The notes below the pieces were generated by a model, which did not search any database, was not told where the DNA came from, and worked only from the letters and a program-made list of their open reading frames with translations. DNA of 64,000 nt from Pseudomonas parafulva (lineage in GTDB: Bacteria; Pseudomonadota; Gammaproteobacteria; Pseudomonadales; Pseudomonadaceae), in NCBI RefSeq assembly GCF_000800255.1, contig NZ_CP009747.1, positions 3,906,001 to 3,970,000 on the forward strand. The letters are read 5' to 3'. The position numbers were made by a program, and so were the translations under genes. Position 1 is the first letter of the stretch, and each line of letters begins with the position of its first letter. This document shows, piece after piece, positions 1-7,478 of this stretch.

Positions 1-918
1 TTGTCCTTCGCCCTGAGCAGCACCCTGGTCACCCCGCTTTTCGCTGCAGAACCCGCGGTCTGCAAGAACGTGCGCCTGGGCGTGGTCAACTGGACCGATG
101 TCATCGCCACCAGCGCCATGGCCCAGGTGCTGCTCGACGGCCTGGGCTACCAGACGGCCCAGACCAGCGCCTCGCAACAGATCATCTTCGCGGGCATTCG
201 CGACAAGCGCCTGGATCTGTTCCTGGGGTACTGGAACCCGATCATGACCCAGACCATCACCCCGTTCATCGAGGCGGGCCAGCTCAAGGTGCTGGAAAAG
301 CCCAGCCTGGAAGATGCCCGCGCCACCCTCGCAGTGCCCAAGTACCTGGCCGACCAGGGCCTGAAGACCTTCGCCGACATCCACACCTTCGAGAAGGCAC
401 TCAAAGGCAAGATCTACGGCATCGAACCCGGCTCCGGCGCCAACACCCAGATCAAGGCGATGATCGCCAAGAACCAGTTCGGCCTGGGCAAGTTCCAACT
501 GGTGGAGTCCAGCGAAGCAGGCATGCTCGCCGCCGTGGACCGCGCGGTGCGGCGCAAGGAAGCCGTGGTGTTCTTCGGCTGGAAGCCGCATCCGATGAAC
601 GTCAACCTCGACATGGTCTACCTGGGCGACAGCCAGGACGCGCTCGGCCCGGACGAGGGCCGCGCCACGGTATGGACCGTCACCGCCCCCGACTACGCCC
701 AGCGCTGCCCGAACGCCAGCCGCCTGCTGGCCAACCTGACCTTCAGTGCCGAGGACGAGAGCCGCATGATGCAGCCGCTGCTCGATCATAAAGACCCGCT
801 GGTGTCGGCGCGCCAGTGGCTCAAGGACCACCCCCAGGACAAGGCCCGCTGGCTCGAAGGCGTGACCACCTTCGATGGCCAGCCAGCGGCAGAGCACCTC
901 AAGCTCAGCGCCCACTGA
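1..918 (+). CDS. caiX: Periplasmic substrate-binding protein for carnitine (CaiX), 5' end cut by the window
   Basis: OpuAC/ProX-type substrate-binding protein of a quaternary-amine ABC importer. The reading frame is open from the first base, so the true start lies outside the window; what remains looks like the end of a signal peptide with a cleavage site near FAA/EPAVC. The mature part carries VVNWTDVIATSAMAQVLL and a DLFLGYWNP segment, which closely parallel CbcX encoded at 9298 (for example VFLGNWMP), so the two are paralogues. It is followed 87 bp downstream by cdhC, cdhA and cdhB in the same direction, the order of the pseudomonad carnitine operon. No permease or ATPase is beside it, so it probably delivers its ligand to the CbcWV core. 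The carnitine assignment is from context; choline or betaine binding cannot be excluded from sequence alone. Confidence 0.88.
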   Translation: MSFALSSTLVTPLFAAEPAVCKNVRLGVVNWTDVIATSAMAQVLLDGLGYQTAQTSASQQIIFAGIRDKRLDLFLGYWNPIMTQTITPFIEAGQLKVLEKPSLEDARATLAVPKYLADQGLKTFADIHTFEKALKGKIYGIEPGSGANTQIKAMIAKNQFGLGKFQLVESSEAGMLAAVDRAVRRKEAVVFFGWKPHPMNVNLDMVYLGDSQDALGPDEGRATVWTVTAPDYAQRCPNASRLLANLTFSAEDESRMMQPLLDHKDPLVSARQWLKDHPQDKARWLEGVTTFDGQPAAEHLKLSAH

Positions 919-1005
919 ACCGCGTGGGGCGCCACGCGCCCCGCCTGCAATGCGCTCGCGACACCTTCACCTCGAACCCCAGCACACCGAACCCAAGGCC
1001 CCGCC

Positions 1006-1890
1006 ATGAACCATGACGTCATCATCACCTGCGCCCTGACCGGTGCCGGCGACACCGCCGCCAAGAGCCACCTGGTCCCTGTCACCCCCAAGCAGATCGC
1101 CGCCGCTGCCGTAGAGGCGGCCAAGGCCGGTGCCACCGTGGTCCACTGCCACGTGCGCGACCCACAAACAGGTCGTTTCAGCCGCGACGTCGCGTTGTAC
1201 CGCGAGGTCATGGAGCGCATCCGCGAGGCCGACGTGGACGTGATCGTCAACCTCACCGCCGGCATGGGTGGCGACCTGGAAATCGGCCCCGACGAGAACC
1301 CCATGGCATTCGGCACCGGCACTGACCTGATCGGTCCGCTGGAACGCCTGGCCCATGTCGAGGCGCTGTTGCCGGAAATCTGCACCCTGGACTGCGGCAC
1401 CCTCAACTTCGGCGACGGTAATTCGATCTACGTATCGACGCCGGCCCAGCTGCGCGCCGGTGCCAAGCGCATCACCGAGCTGGGGGTGAAAGCCGAACTC
1501 GAGATCTTCGACACCGGCCACCTGTGGTTCGCCAAGCAGATGATCAAGGAAGGCCTGCTGCACGATCCCCTCTTTCAACTGTGCCTGGGCATCCCCTGGG
1601 GCGCCCCGGCCGACACCACCACCATGAAGGCCATGGTCGACAACCTGCCCGCCGACGTCACCTGGGCCGGCTTCGGCATCGGTCGCATGCAGATGCCCAT
1701 GGCCGCGCAAGCGGTGCTGCTCGGCGGCAACGTGCGGGTGGGCCTGGAGGACAACCTCTACCTCGACCGCGGCGTGCTGGCCAGCAACGGGCAACTGGTC
1801 GAGCGCGCGGTGGAGATCATCTCGCGCCTCGGCGCCCGCGTGCTCACCCCGGCCGAAGGCCGCGAAAAAATGAACCTCAAGCGCCGCTGA
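1006..1890 (+). CDS. cdhC: 3-dehydrocarnitine cleavage enzyme CdhC (BKACE family, DUF849)
   Basis: A 294-residue beta-keto acid cleavage enzyme. Members condense a beta-keto acid with acetyl-CoA and split it; here 3-dehydrocarnitine would give betainyl-CoA and acetoacetate. The metal-binding HCHVRD motif is at residues 47-52, the TIM-barrel segment [12 protein letters not shown] follows at about residue 80, and [12 protein letters not shown] near 247 carries the conserved acidic residue. The length is normal for the family. The gene lies between caiX and cdhA, and cdhA starts 24 bp after its stop, so the two are probably co-transcribed. Function is assigned from the family plus its place beside carnitine dehydrogenase. 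Confidence 0.92.
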   Translation: MNHDVIITCALTGAGDTAAKSHLVPVTPKQIAAAAVEAAKAGATVVHCHVRDPQTGRFSRDVALYREVMERIREADVDVIVNLTAGMGGDLEIGPDENPMAFGTGTDLIGPLERLAHVEALLPEICTLDCGTLNFGDGNSIYVSTPAQLRAGAKRITELGVKAELEIFDTGHLWFAKQMIKEGLLHDPLFQLCLGIPWGAPADTTTMKAMVDNLPADVTWAGFGIGRMQMPMAAQAVLLGGNVRVGLEDNLYLDRGVLASNGQLVERAVEIISRLGARVLTPAEGREKMNLKRR

Positions 1891-1914
1891 GCCTTGTTCC
1901 AGGAGTTGCAGCAC

Positions 1915-2880
1915 ATGCCTTACATCACCGAGATCAAGATCTTCGCCGCGCTCGGCAGCGGCGTCATCGGCAGCGGCTGGGTCGCCCGCGCGCTGGCCCA
2001 CGGGCTGGACGTCATCGCCTGGGACCCGGCCCCCGGCGCCGAGCAGGCCCTGCGCAAGCGCATCGCCAATGCCTGGCCCGCCCTGGAGAAACAGGGCCTG
2101 GCCCCCGGCGCCAGTCAGGACCGCCTGCGCGTCGTGGCCAGCGTGGAAGACTGCGTGCGCGACGCTGACTTCATCCAGGAAAGCGCGCCCGAGCGCCTGG
2201 AACTGAAGCTCGAGCTGCACGCACGCATCAGCGCCGCCGCCAAGCCCAAGGCGATCATCGCCTCCAGTACTTCGGGCCTGCTGCCCAGCGACTTCTACGC
2301 CACCGCCACCTTCCCGGAACGCTGCGTGGTCGGCCATCCGTTCAACCCGGTGTACCTGCTGCCGCTGGTGGAGATCGTCGGCGGCAGGCACACCGACGCC
2401 AGCGCCATCGACGCCGCCAGGACGGTGTACAGCGCACTGGGCATGCGCCCCCTGCACGTGCGCAAGGAAGTGCCCGGCTTCATCGCCGACCGGCTGCTCG
2501 AAGCGCTGTGGCGCGAGGCCCTGCACCTGGTCAACGACGGCGTGGCCAGCACCGGCGAGATCGACGATGCGATCCGCTTTGGCGCCGGACTGCGCTGGTC
2601 GTTCATGGGCACCTTCCTCACCTACACCCTGGCCGGGGGCGATGCAGGCATGCGTCACTTCATGGCGCAGTTCGGCCCGGCGCTCAAGCTACCCTGGACG
2701 TACCTGCCCGCCCCGGAGCTCACCGAGCGGTTGATCGACGATGTGGTCGAGGGCACCACCGAGCAACTGGGCGAGCACAGCATCGCTGCGCTGGAGCGCT
2801 ACCGCGACGACACCCTGCTGGCGGTGCTGGACGCGGTGAAGCAGAGCAAGACCGCCCACGGCATGGCCTTCGGCGACTGA
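1915..2880 (+). CDS. cdhA: L-carnitine 3-dehydrogenase CdhA
   Basis: A 321-residue NAD-dependent dehydrogenase of the 3-hydroxyacyl-CoA dehydrogenase superfamily, oxidising L-carnitine to 3-dehydrocarnitine. The N-terminal Rossmann motif GSGVIGSG is at residues 14-21, and [18 protein letters not shown] near residue 140 contains the catalytic histidine region. The C-terminal half has the long helical dimerisation domain ([13 protein letters not shown]). The start chosen is ATG 1915, which has AGGAG nine bases upstream; an earlier in-frame TTG at 1894 would put extra residues before the dinucleotide fold and lacks such a site. It sits between the cleavage enzyme and the thioesterase of the same pathway. 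Confidence 0.93.
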   Translation: MPYITEIKIFAALGSGVIGSGWVARALAHGLDVIAWDPAPGAEQALRKRIANAWPALEKQGLAPGASQDRLRVVASVEDCVRDADFIQESAPERLELKLELHARISAAAKPKAIIASSTSGLLPSDFYATATFPERCVVGHPFNPVYLLPLVEIVGGRHTDASAIDAARTVYSALGMRPLHVRKEVPGFIADRLLEALWREALHLVNDGVASTGEIDDAIRFGAGLRWSFMGTFLTYTLAGGDAGMRHFMAQFGPALKLPWTYLPAPELTERLIDDVVEGTTEQLGEHSIAALERYRDDTLLAVLDAVKQSKTAHGMAFGD

Positions 2881-2890
2881 GGAGAAATCG

Positions 2891-3358
2891 ATGACGGTAC
2901 TGCTCACTTACCGCACCATGGTCCAGCCGGACTGGGTGGACTACAACGGGCACCTGCGCGACGCCTACTACCTGCTGATCTTCAGCTACGCCACCGATGC
3001 GCTGATGGCGCGCATCGGCCTGGATGCCGACAGTCGCGGGCAGAGCGGGCACTCGCTGTTCACCTTGGAGGCGCACATCAATTACCTGCACGAGGTGAAG
3101 CTCGGCACCGAGGTGTGGGTGCAGACGCAGATCATCGGCTTCGACCGCAAGCGCCTGCATCTCTACCACAGCCTGCACCGCGCCGACTTCGACGGCGCGC
3201 TGGCGGCCAGCGAGCAGATGCTGCTGCATGTGGACTTGGCGGGGCCGAAGTCGGCGCCGTTCACCGATGAACGAACGCTAAAAATTCAAGAATTGGTAGA
3301 TACGCAAAGTGGCTTCAAAGGTGACGAATTGGTGGGATGCTTGATGAAGCTGAAATAA
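2891..3358 (+). CDS. cdhB: Betainyl-CoA thioesterase CdhB (hotdog fold), with an atypical AT-rich 3' end
   Basis: A 155-residue 4HBT-like hotdog thioesterase, expected to hydrolyse betainyl-CoA to glycine betaine in the last step of carnitine breakdown. The N-terminal strand and helix VDYNGHLRDAYYLLIFSYATD is typical, with the catalytic acidic residue before YNGHL. A GAGGAG ribosome site precedes ATG 2891, 10 bp after the cdhA stop. From about base 3270 the composition changes abruptly: the last 25-30 codons are rich in A/T-ending codons (AAA, ATT, GAA, TTG), unlike the rest of the gene but like the inserted genes that follow. The protein still ends in a way compatible with the family, so the gene is probably intact but chimeric at its 3' end. 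Confidence 0.88.
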   Translation: MTVLLTYRTMVQPDWVDYNGHLRDAYYLLIFSYATDALMARIGLDADSRGQSGHSLFTLEAHINYLHEVKLGTEVWVQTQIIGFDRKRLHLYHSLHRADFDGALAASEQMLLHVDLAGPKSAPFTDERTLKIQELVDTQSGFKGDELVGCLMKLK

Positions 3359-3365
3359 GAAATTC

Positions 3366-3400
3366 TATCCAGAGCGAAACCCTCCGCTGGATAGCATTTT
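3366..3400 (+). terminator. Intrinsic terminator after cdhB
   Basis: A perfect 7-bp inverted repeat, TATCCAG (3366-3372) and CTGGATA (3387-3393), is followed by GCATTTTTAT. It lies 7 bp after the cdhB stop and directly against the 3' end of the convergent HNH-like gene, so it may end transcripts from both sides. Confidence 0.6.
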
Positions 3401-3987
3401 TATCGCCCAATCAGTTTTCGAGCCAGATCTCTTTTTTCTACAGCGATAGCTATCAGAGGTGCCTTCTCGCGAAGCACCTCCAAAGGCATGCCCTTCTCGT
3501 ATGCTTCCAACCACTGACGTCGGGTTCGCAATATACGCTCGTCGTCGCGGAGCGGTAGCAATGTCAAAGTGCGCTCCGCCAAAGCACGAAACGGTTCCGG
3601 AATACATTGACTTACAACCATCTGCATTGAAGGCAACACTATCTCGAACCACCCATCAGCGACGGAGAAGGGATCCAGCAACTCCTCAGCCCTTTTCTTG
3701 CTTTTGGAGCTATTCAGCCACCCTTCCACATATCGATAGTTTGACCACTCATAGGCAAGATTTTTATCTTCATGGCAACTCATGAAGTGATCGACGGTGC
3801 CGCTGGAAATCCACATCGCGCCAAATCCACAGCGGTCCTTGAATGCCTCTGCCAGCTTCAACCTGAATGGAGACCAGAAATCGCGTGGACGCTTGGCATT
3901 AGGGCTATTTTGAAGCCAGGTAGTACCCGCCTTGCGACACGCCTCATCAAATCCCTCTGGTTCTTCAACCGCAATGACCGGAATCAT
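3400..3987 (-). CDS. HNH-like small protein, PtuB-like partner of the adjacent ATPase
   Basis: A 195-residue protein. The core VDHF (residues 65-68) then YEWSNYRYVEGWLNSSK (79-95) has the spacing of an HNH/beta-beta-alpha-metal fold: D66-H67, N83, N92. It is followed by LLDPFSVADGWFEIVLPSMQ (104-122), a pattern I associate with PtuB-type nucleases of Septu defence pairs. The first zinc knuckle looks degenerate, with RCGFGAMW (52-59) in place of a CxxC pair. Its ATG overlaps the stop of the upstream ATPase gene by 4 bp (ATGA), so the two are translationally coupled. Codon use is AT-richer than that of neighbouring genes, a sign of transfer. Seen: the motif pattern and the operon. Inferred: nuclease effector of an anti-phage system. 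A non-nuclease partner role is possible because of the altered zinc site. Confidence 0.6.
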   Translation of the reverse strand: MIPVIAVEEPEGFDEACRKAGTTWLQNSPNAKRPRDFWSPFRLKLAEAFKDRCGFGAMWISSGTVDHFMSCHEDKNLAYEWSNYRYVEGWLNSSKSKKRAEELLDPFSVADGWFEIVLPSMQMVVSQCIPEPFRALAERTLTLLPLRDDERILRTRRQWLEAYEKGMPLEVLREKAPLIAIAVEKRDLARKLIGR

Positions 3988-5264
3988 TGAACGCCCCCAT
4001 CCACAACGGATTTAACATGCATACTACCGATCCAGCGAGGCCAGAAATGATCACCTCCCGGCAAGACGCGAACCAGTTCGTCATGGATTTTTTGAGCGTT
4101 ATCCAGATTCCCAGGCAGTCCACCGTGTTCACCACGCATCCACGCTTCCGCGATTTCAATGGCCTGTTCAGCTTCGACGGAGCGAGCCTGCGCGAGACCA
4201 AATGCGTCTGACACCAGCCAATTCACGACATCCCCTTGCTTCGCCCAAACCTCCTTAGTTACAACGGCCTTACCGCATTCGAGTTGAATATTGAAAACCG
4301 CATCACGGTCTTCATCGAAATCGGGTTCTGAGGAAGCAAGTACCAGCGGTGAATGAGTAGCAACAATCAACTGGACGGCCACCTCCTCGCCCGTCATGAC
4401 GCGCATGACGTTCAACAACGCAGGAATTATCCGCCGTTGCCATTGCGGGTGAAGATGGCACTCGACCTCATCGATCAGAAAAATGATTTCCTTAGCGGGC
4501 TTACTTCGACGATCTCGACTGGCTTCCTTATGGGCATTCCAAGTCCATACGAGCATGTAAGCCAACGCGGCGATCCTACGCATACCCGCCGACGCATGAA
4601 TCAACGGCACATCTTGACCATAAGGCATTTTCAGATGTGGATAGCGAGTTTGATCCGGTCCTATCAATTTGCGCGGCTTACCCGGCAGGATCTTCTCGAC
4701 ACCCGAGGGTGACAATGCATTCAACACATTGCACAGTTCATCGAACGCTGGATCCTGCTCAAGCTGCCAGGTGACCCAGTCAGAAATTAAACCGTTACAA
4801 ATATTGGTGCCTTGTGCCGAGCGCGCGCCGTACCACACCTGATCAGGATTAAAGTTGAACGCTCTAATTTTCTCGTCTGAACTAGAGTCTTTATCCGTCC
4901 AATAATTTCGTTCAGGATCCCAAGCGGAGAAACTTCCATCAACCCCAGCATAGATGACCACGCCGGGTATAGGAGGTCGAGCCTTGGGCTGTGGCCAAGC
5001 ACCATTTTTAAACTCGACCTCGCCCGATTTGTCACCCGCCGTCACCTTGCTGAAGGTGAATGCAATACGGGGATGTGGATGATCACGTTGGGGTATCGCC
5101 ACGCCGCGAGCCCAAGTACGCGTGAGTACCCACCAGGCCGTATCAAGCAAAAAGCTCTTACCCAGCCCATTATCACCCGTAATGAAATTCAATCTAGGCG
5201 CAAACTCGACCGGACCAAACACTTCCGCCGGCCCGACCCCATTCAAGGAAAGAGTTTTCAACAT
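3984..5264 (-). CDS. ABC/SMC-like AAA ATPase, PtuA-like
   Basis: A 426-residue ATPase of the RecF/OLD/PtuA type without a long coiled coil. Walker A is TGDNGLGKS (29-37), the signature-like ASAGMRRI is at 224-231, Walker B is IIFLIDEVECHLHP (260-273) with D265/E266, and the switch histidine is in VATHSPLVLA (301-310). The order and spacing are those of AAA_15/AAA_21 proteins. No TOPRIM domain follows, so it is not an OLD nuclease. The start is ATG 5264, with AGGG eight bases upstream; an upstream in-frame TTG at 5297 has no ribosome site. It is first of two genes, with an HNH-like protein downstream in ATGA overlap. It interrupts the conserved carnitine/betaine locus and has lower GC. Best reading: ATPase sensor of a Septu-like defence pair; other ATPase-nuclease pairs are possible. 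Confidence 0.68.
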   Translation of the reverse strand: MLKTLSLNGVGPAEVFGPVEFAPRLNFITGDNGLGKSFLLDTAWWVLTRTWARGVAIPQRDHPHPRIAFTFSKVTAGDKSGEVEFKNGAWPQPKARPPIPGVVIYAGVDGSFSAWDPERNYWTDKDSSSDEKIRAFNFNPDQVWYGARSAQGTNICNGLISDWVTWQLEQDPAFDELCNVLNALSPSGVEKILPGKPRKLIGPDQTRYPHLKMPYGQDVPLIHASAGMRRIAALAYMLVWTWNAHKEASRDRRSKPAKEIIFLIDEVECHLHPQWQRRIIPALLNVMRVMTGEEVAVQLIVATHSPLVLASSEPDFDEDRDAVFNIQLECGKAVVTKEVWAKQGDVVNWLVSDAFGLAQARSVEAEQAIEIAEAWMRGEHGGLPGNLDNAQKIHDELVRVLPGGDHFWPRWIGSMHVKSVVDGGVQ

Positions 5265-5373
5265 TACGGATACCCTATGTCGTCTAACTTGATGCAATTG
5301 AAATCATCAAGCAACGGATAATCTCAAAATGATAGCAACCTGCCATCGACTCTATTATTGGTCATCCTAATGC

Positions 5374-5634
5374 TTAAGCTCGACTATAGCCAGAGTGACG
5401 CCAGCCGACTGCGACACGAAAAAAGCCCCGGAAGCCGTGAGCATCCGGGGCAGAGAGCGAGCAACATCCACTGTGCCAGAGTGAGGGTGACCAAACCCTC
5501 GGTGCCGTGAATGAGTCCAGTGTGCTGACTTCCCCGGGGATGGATTTAGCCGGAAACGACCTGTTCTTAGTCATGGCAGCCATCGCCACGCGCTGTGCTT
5601 GCGGGCCTGTCGTGGTGGTCACAGAATCGGTCAT
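5374..5634 (-). other. Candidate small RNA or 86-codon ORF upstream of a strong terminator
   Basis: On the minus strand an open frame begins with ATG 5634 (MTDSVTTTTG) and runs to 5374 (ending RHSGYSRA). A strong intrinsic terminator lies inside its last third, which a normal coding gene would not have. Codon use is mixed, with AGG, ACA and TCA codons, and there is no good ribosome site. Upstream of the terminator the RNA could form other hairpins, for example GAGGGTTTGGTCACCCTC. I favour a non-coding transcript of about 200 nt ending near 5418, but a small protein of an unrecognised family remains possible. Confidence 0.3.
5418..5451 (-). terminator. Strong intrinsic terminator, minus strand
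   Basis: A perfect 8-bp stem, GCCCCGGA (5425-5432) and TCCGGGGC (5444-5451), has an 11-nt loop. On the minus strand it is followed by a run of U (bases 5424 down to 5419). It ends something transcribed leftwards from about 5450-5650; no firm gene is visible there, which is the argument for a small RNA. Confidence 0.75.
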
Positions 5635-5661
5635 CACTGACCGCAGACTAGGACCTTCACC

Positions 5662-5919
5662 ATGATGCATGCCGATTTGATCGATCAGGACGACTTGCTG
5701 GGCCACCTGCGCGCACGCGGGTTCGAAATTCCTGCCGGCGCCAGCGCCGAGCAAGCCTGCGAAGCGGCGGTGCGGGGGCTGACCGAGCCCAACGCACGCG
5801 CGCTCAAGGGGATGGTGGAGCAGATGTACACCGGCAGCGCGACGATCCTGCCGGCCGTGCGCCAGGCCATCGACAAGCAGTTGCTGCCGGCGCTGGCGCA
5901 GTTCAGTCAGCGCGGCTAG
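5662..5919 (+). CDS. Conserved hypothetical protein, 85 residues
   Basis: A small soluble protein beginning MMHADLIDQDDLLGHLRARG, with no signal peptide or membrane segment and mostly helical by composition. AGGA lies about nine bases before ATG 5662. Codon use is G/C-ending like the core genome, so unlike the genes just to its left it looks native. I do not recognise a named family. It is convergent with gbdR and separated from it by a long hairpin. Its place between carnitine and betaine genes hints at that pathway, but nothing in the sequence shows a function. Confidence 0.7.
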   Translation: MMHADLIDQDDLLGHLRARGFEIPAGASAEQACEAAVRGLTEPNARALKGMVEQMYTGSATILPAVRQAIDKQLLPALAQFSQRG

Positions 5920-5930
5920 CCACGCGCTCG

Positions 5931-5977
5931 GCGCAGGCCTTATCGACGCGGCACATCATCCGCGATAAGACCTGCGC
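5931..5977. terminator. Long hairpin between convergent genes
   Basis: A 15-bp inverted repeat, GCGCAGGCCTTATCG (5931-5945) against CGATAAGACCTGCGC (5963-5977), has a single non-canonical position. No T-run follows on either strand. It lies between the stops of the 85-residue gene and gbdR and may act as a bidirectional terminator or mRNA 3'-end stabiliser. Confidence 0.5.
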
Positions 5978-5981
5978 CCGC

Positions 5982-7085
5982 TCAGAGCCTCACACTGGCA
6001 AAGGTCGACTCGTTGCGCGCCTGGCTCAGCGCCGCCATCGGGCCGCTGTGCGGCGACAGCGCCATGGCCTGCGGAATCGGCATCATCGCCACCTGCTGCG
6101 CGGTGTTGGAACCGACGCGTTCGTCACGCGGCGGAATGCCGAAGTATTCGCGGTAGCACTTGGAGAAGTGCGGCGTGGAGACGAAGCCGCACACCGACGC
6201 CACTTCGATGATCGACATCGGCGTCTGCTTGAGCAGTTGCCGCGCCCGGATCAGTCGCAGCTTCAGGTAGTAGCGCGACGGCGAGCAGTGCAGGTATTTC
6301 TGGAACAGGCGCTCGAGCTGACGACGCGACACGTTGACGTATACCGCCAGCTCGTCCAGGTCGATCGGCTCTTCGAGGTTGGCCTCCATCAGCGCGACGA
6401 TTTCCTGAAGCTTCGGCTGGTTGGTGCCGAGCATGTGCTTGAGCGGCACGCGCTGGTGATCCTGCTCGTTGCGAATGCGCTCGTAAACGAACATTTCGGA
6501 GATAGCTGCCGACAGCTCACGGCCGTGGTCGCGGCTGATCAGGTGCAGCATCATGTCCAGCGGCGCGGTGCCGCCGGAGCTGGTGAAGCGGTTGCGGTCG
6601 AGGGTGAACAGGCGCGTGCTCATGTTGACCCGCGGGAAGGCTTCCTGCATCGCGGCCAGACATTCCCAGTGCACGCTGCAGTCGAAACCATCGAGCAGAC
6701 CGGCACAGGCCAGCGCCCAACTGCCGGTGCAGACCGCGCCCAGACGGCGCGACTGGCGGGCCTGGGCCTGCAGCCAGGTCACGTGTTCACGGGTGACGGC
6801 GCGCTGGATGCCAACGCCGCCACAGACGATCACCGTGTCGATGGCCGGCGCGCTGTGCATCGGCGCATCGGGCGTGATCTGCAGACCGTCGCTGGCCCAG
6901 ACCTGTCCGCCATCCACGGTCAAGGTGTGCCAGCGATACAGCTCGCGCCCGGACAGTTGGTTGGCCATGCGCAGCGGCTCGACGGCCGACGCCAGGGAAA
7001 TGAGGGTGAAGTTGTCCAGAAGGAGAAACCCGATGGACTGTGGAGCTGTGCGGTTCTGGGTTGGCCCGGAGGTGTACGACGTCAT
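5982..7085 (-). CDS. gbdR: GbdR, AraC-type activator of glycine-betaine catabolism
   Basis: A 367-residue GlxA-family regulator. The N-terminal DJ-1/GATase1-like sensing domain (about 17-190) includes IGFLLLDNFTLISLASAVEPLR and the GAVCTGSWALA nucleophile-elbow segment. The C-terminal AraC double helix-turn-helix (about 235-320) includes VSRRQLERLFQKYL and EVASVCGFVSTPHFSKCYREYFG. The close match to remembered GbdR sequence, and its position upstream of serine dehydratase and cbcXWV, distinguish it from the paralogous carnitine regulator CdhR, which should lie next to caiX outside the window. GbdR is known to activate betaine, dimethylglycine and choline uptake and breakdown genes in response to betaine or dimethylglycine. 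GGAG lies seven bases before ATG 7085. Confidence 0.92.
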   Translation of the reverse strand: MTSYTSGPTQNRTAPQSIGFLLLDNFTLISLASAVEPLRMANQLSGRELYRWHTLTVDGGQVWASDGLQITPDAPMHSAPAIDTVIVCGGVGIQRAVTREHVTWLQAQARQSRRLGAVCTGSWALACAGLLDGFDCSVHWECLAAMQEAFPRVNMSTRLFTLDRNRFTSSGGTAPLDMMLHLISRDHGRELSAAISEMFVYERIRNEQDHQRVPLKHMLGTNQPKLQEIVALMEANLEEPIDLDELAVYVNVSRRQLERLFQKYLHCSPSRYYLKLRLIRARQLLKQTPMSIIEVASVCGFVSTPHFSKCYREYFGIPPRDERVGSNTAQQVAMMPIPQAMALSPHSGPMAALSQARNESTFASVRL

Positions 7086-7478
7086 CGCGATTTCTCCTCA
7101 CACAAATGCAGGGTGTGCCTCAGGCGGGCACCGTTTTCTTGTTATTGCCCCTATCTTTGTACGGGGGCTCTACCCAACTCTAGGCAAACCCCGTGCCTGA
7201 AATTGAACGGCTATCCAAAAAAACCTAAAAACGACGTTACCGTGCGTCTTGTAGGGCCTTTCTGTAAGAGGTGGTCATGGAACGCAAAGCAGCGCGCCAG
7301 CGCCTCTGCGTGTAACGGCTGAGCAATTCGGTAGCACTTGTGGGAAGGTTGCTCAGAAGCGACATCCACGATGTGTCACCGACAATGACACGCTCGATAG
7401 CGACAGCCGACGGTCGGTCGGCATTGGCCGCTGCACAACGATGCAGCACAGCGGCCAGGAAAGGGCCAGATCGGCGCA
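7086..7478. other. Intergenic region between gbdR and serine dehydratase
   Basis: About 390 bp upstream of gbdR and downstream of sdaA, both on the minus strand. It should contain the gbdR promoter. A perfect 6-bp inverted repeat with a 7-bp spacer (7373-7391) is the only clear symmetric element. No gene with good coding character is seen. Confidence 0.5.
7373..7391. promoter_or_regulatory. Inverted repeat GTGTCA-N7-TGACAC, candidate operator
   Basis: Perfect arms GTGTCA (7373-7378) and TGACAC (7386-7391) lie about 290 bp upstream of the gbdR start. The dyad with a 7-bp spacer fits a dimeric regulator. The binding protein is unknown; autoregulation by GbdR is only a possibility. Confidence 0.3.

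Larger units (their letters stand above)
5265..5661. other. Intergenic region between the inserted ATPase gene and the 85-residue gene
   Basis: About 400 bp. The left part (5265-5400) is AT-rich and must hold the minus-strand promoter of the ATPase-HNH operon, though I cannot pick convincing -35 and -10 boxes. The right part holds a strong minus-strand terminator (5418-5451) and a candidate small RNA or 86-codon frame (5374-5634). The promoter of the plus-strand gene at 5662 should also lie in the right part. No direct repeats or integrase remnants are evident. Confidence 0.5.

Noticed and set aside
967..2658. A 563-codon open frame on the minus strand opposite cdhC/cdhA
   Set aside because: It mirrors well-defined plus-strand genes, is rich in Ala/Gly/His/Gln from GC-skewed antisense codons, and has no recognisable domain or ribosome site.
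3400..5264. A retron or OLD/Gabija system for the inserted pair
   Set aside because: There is no reverse transcriptase or msr-msd structure, the ATPase has no TOPRIM domain, and there is no UvrD-like helicase partner.
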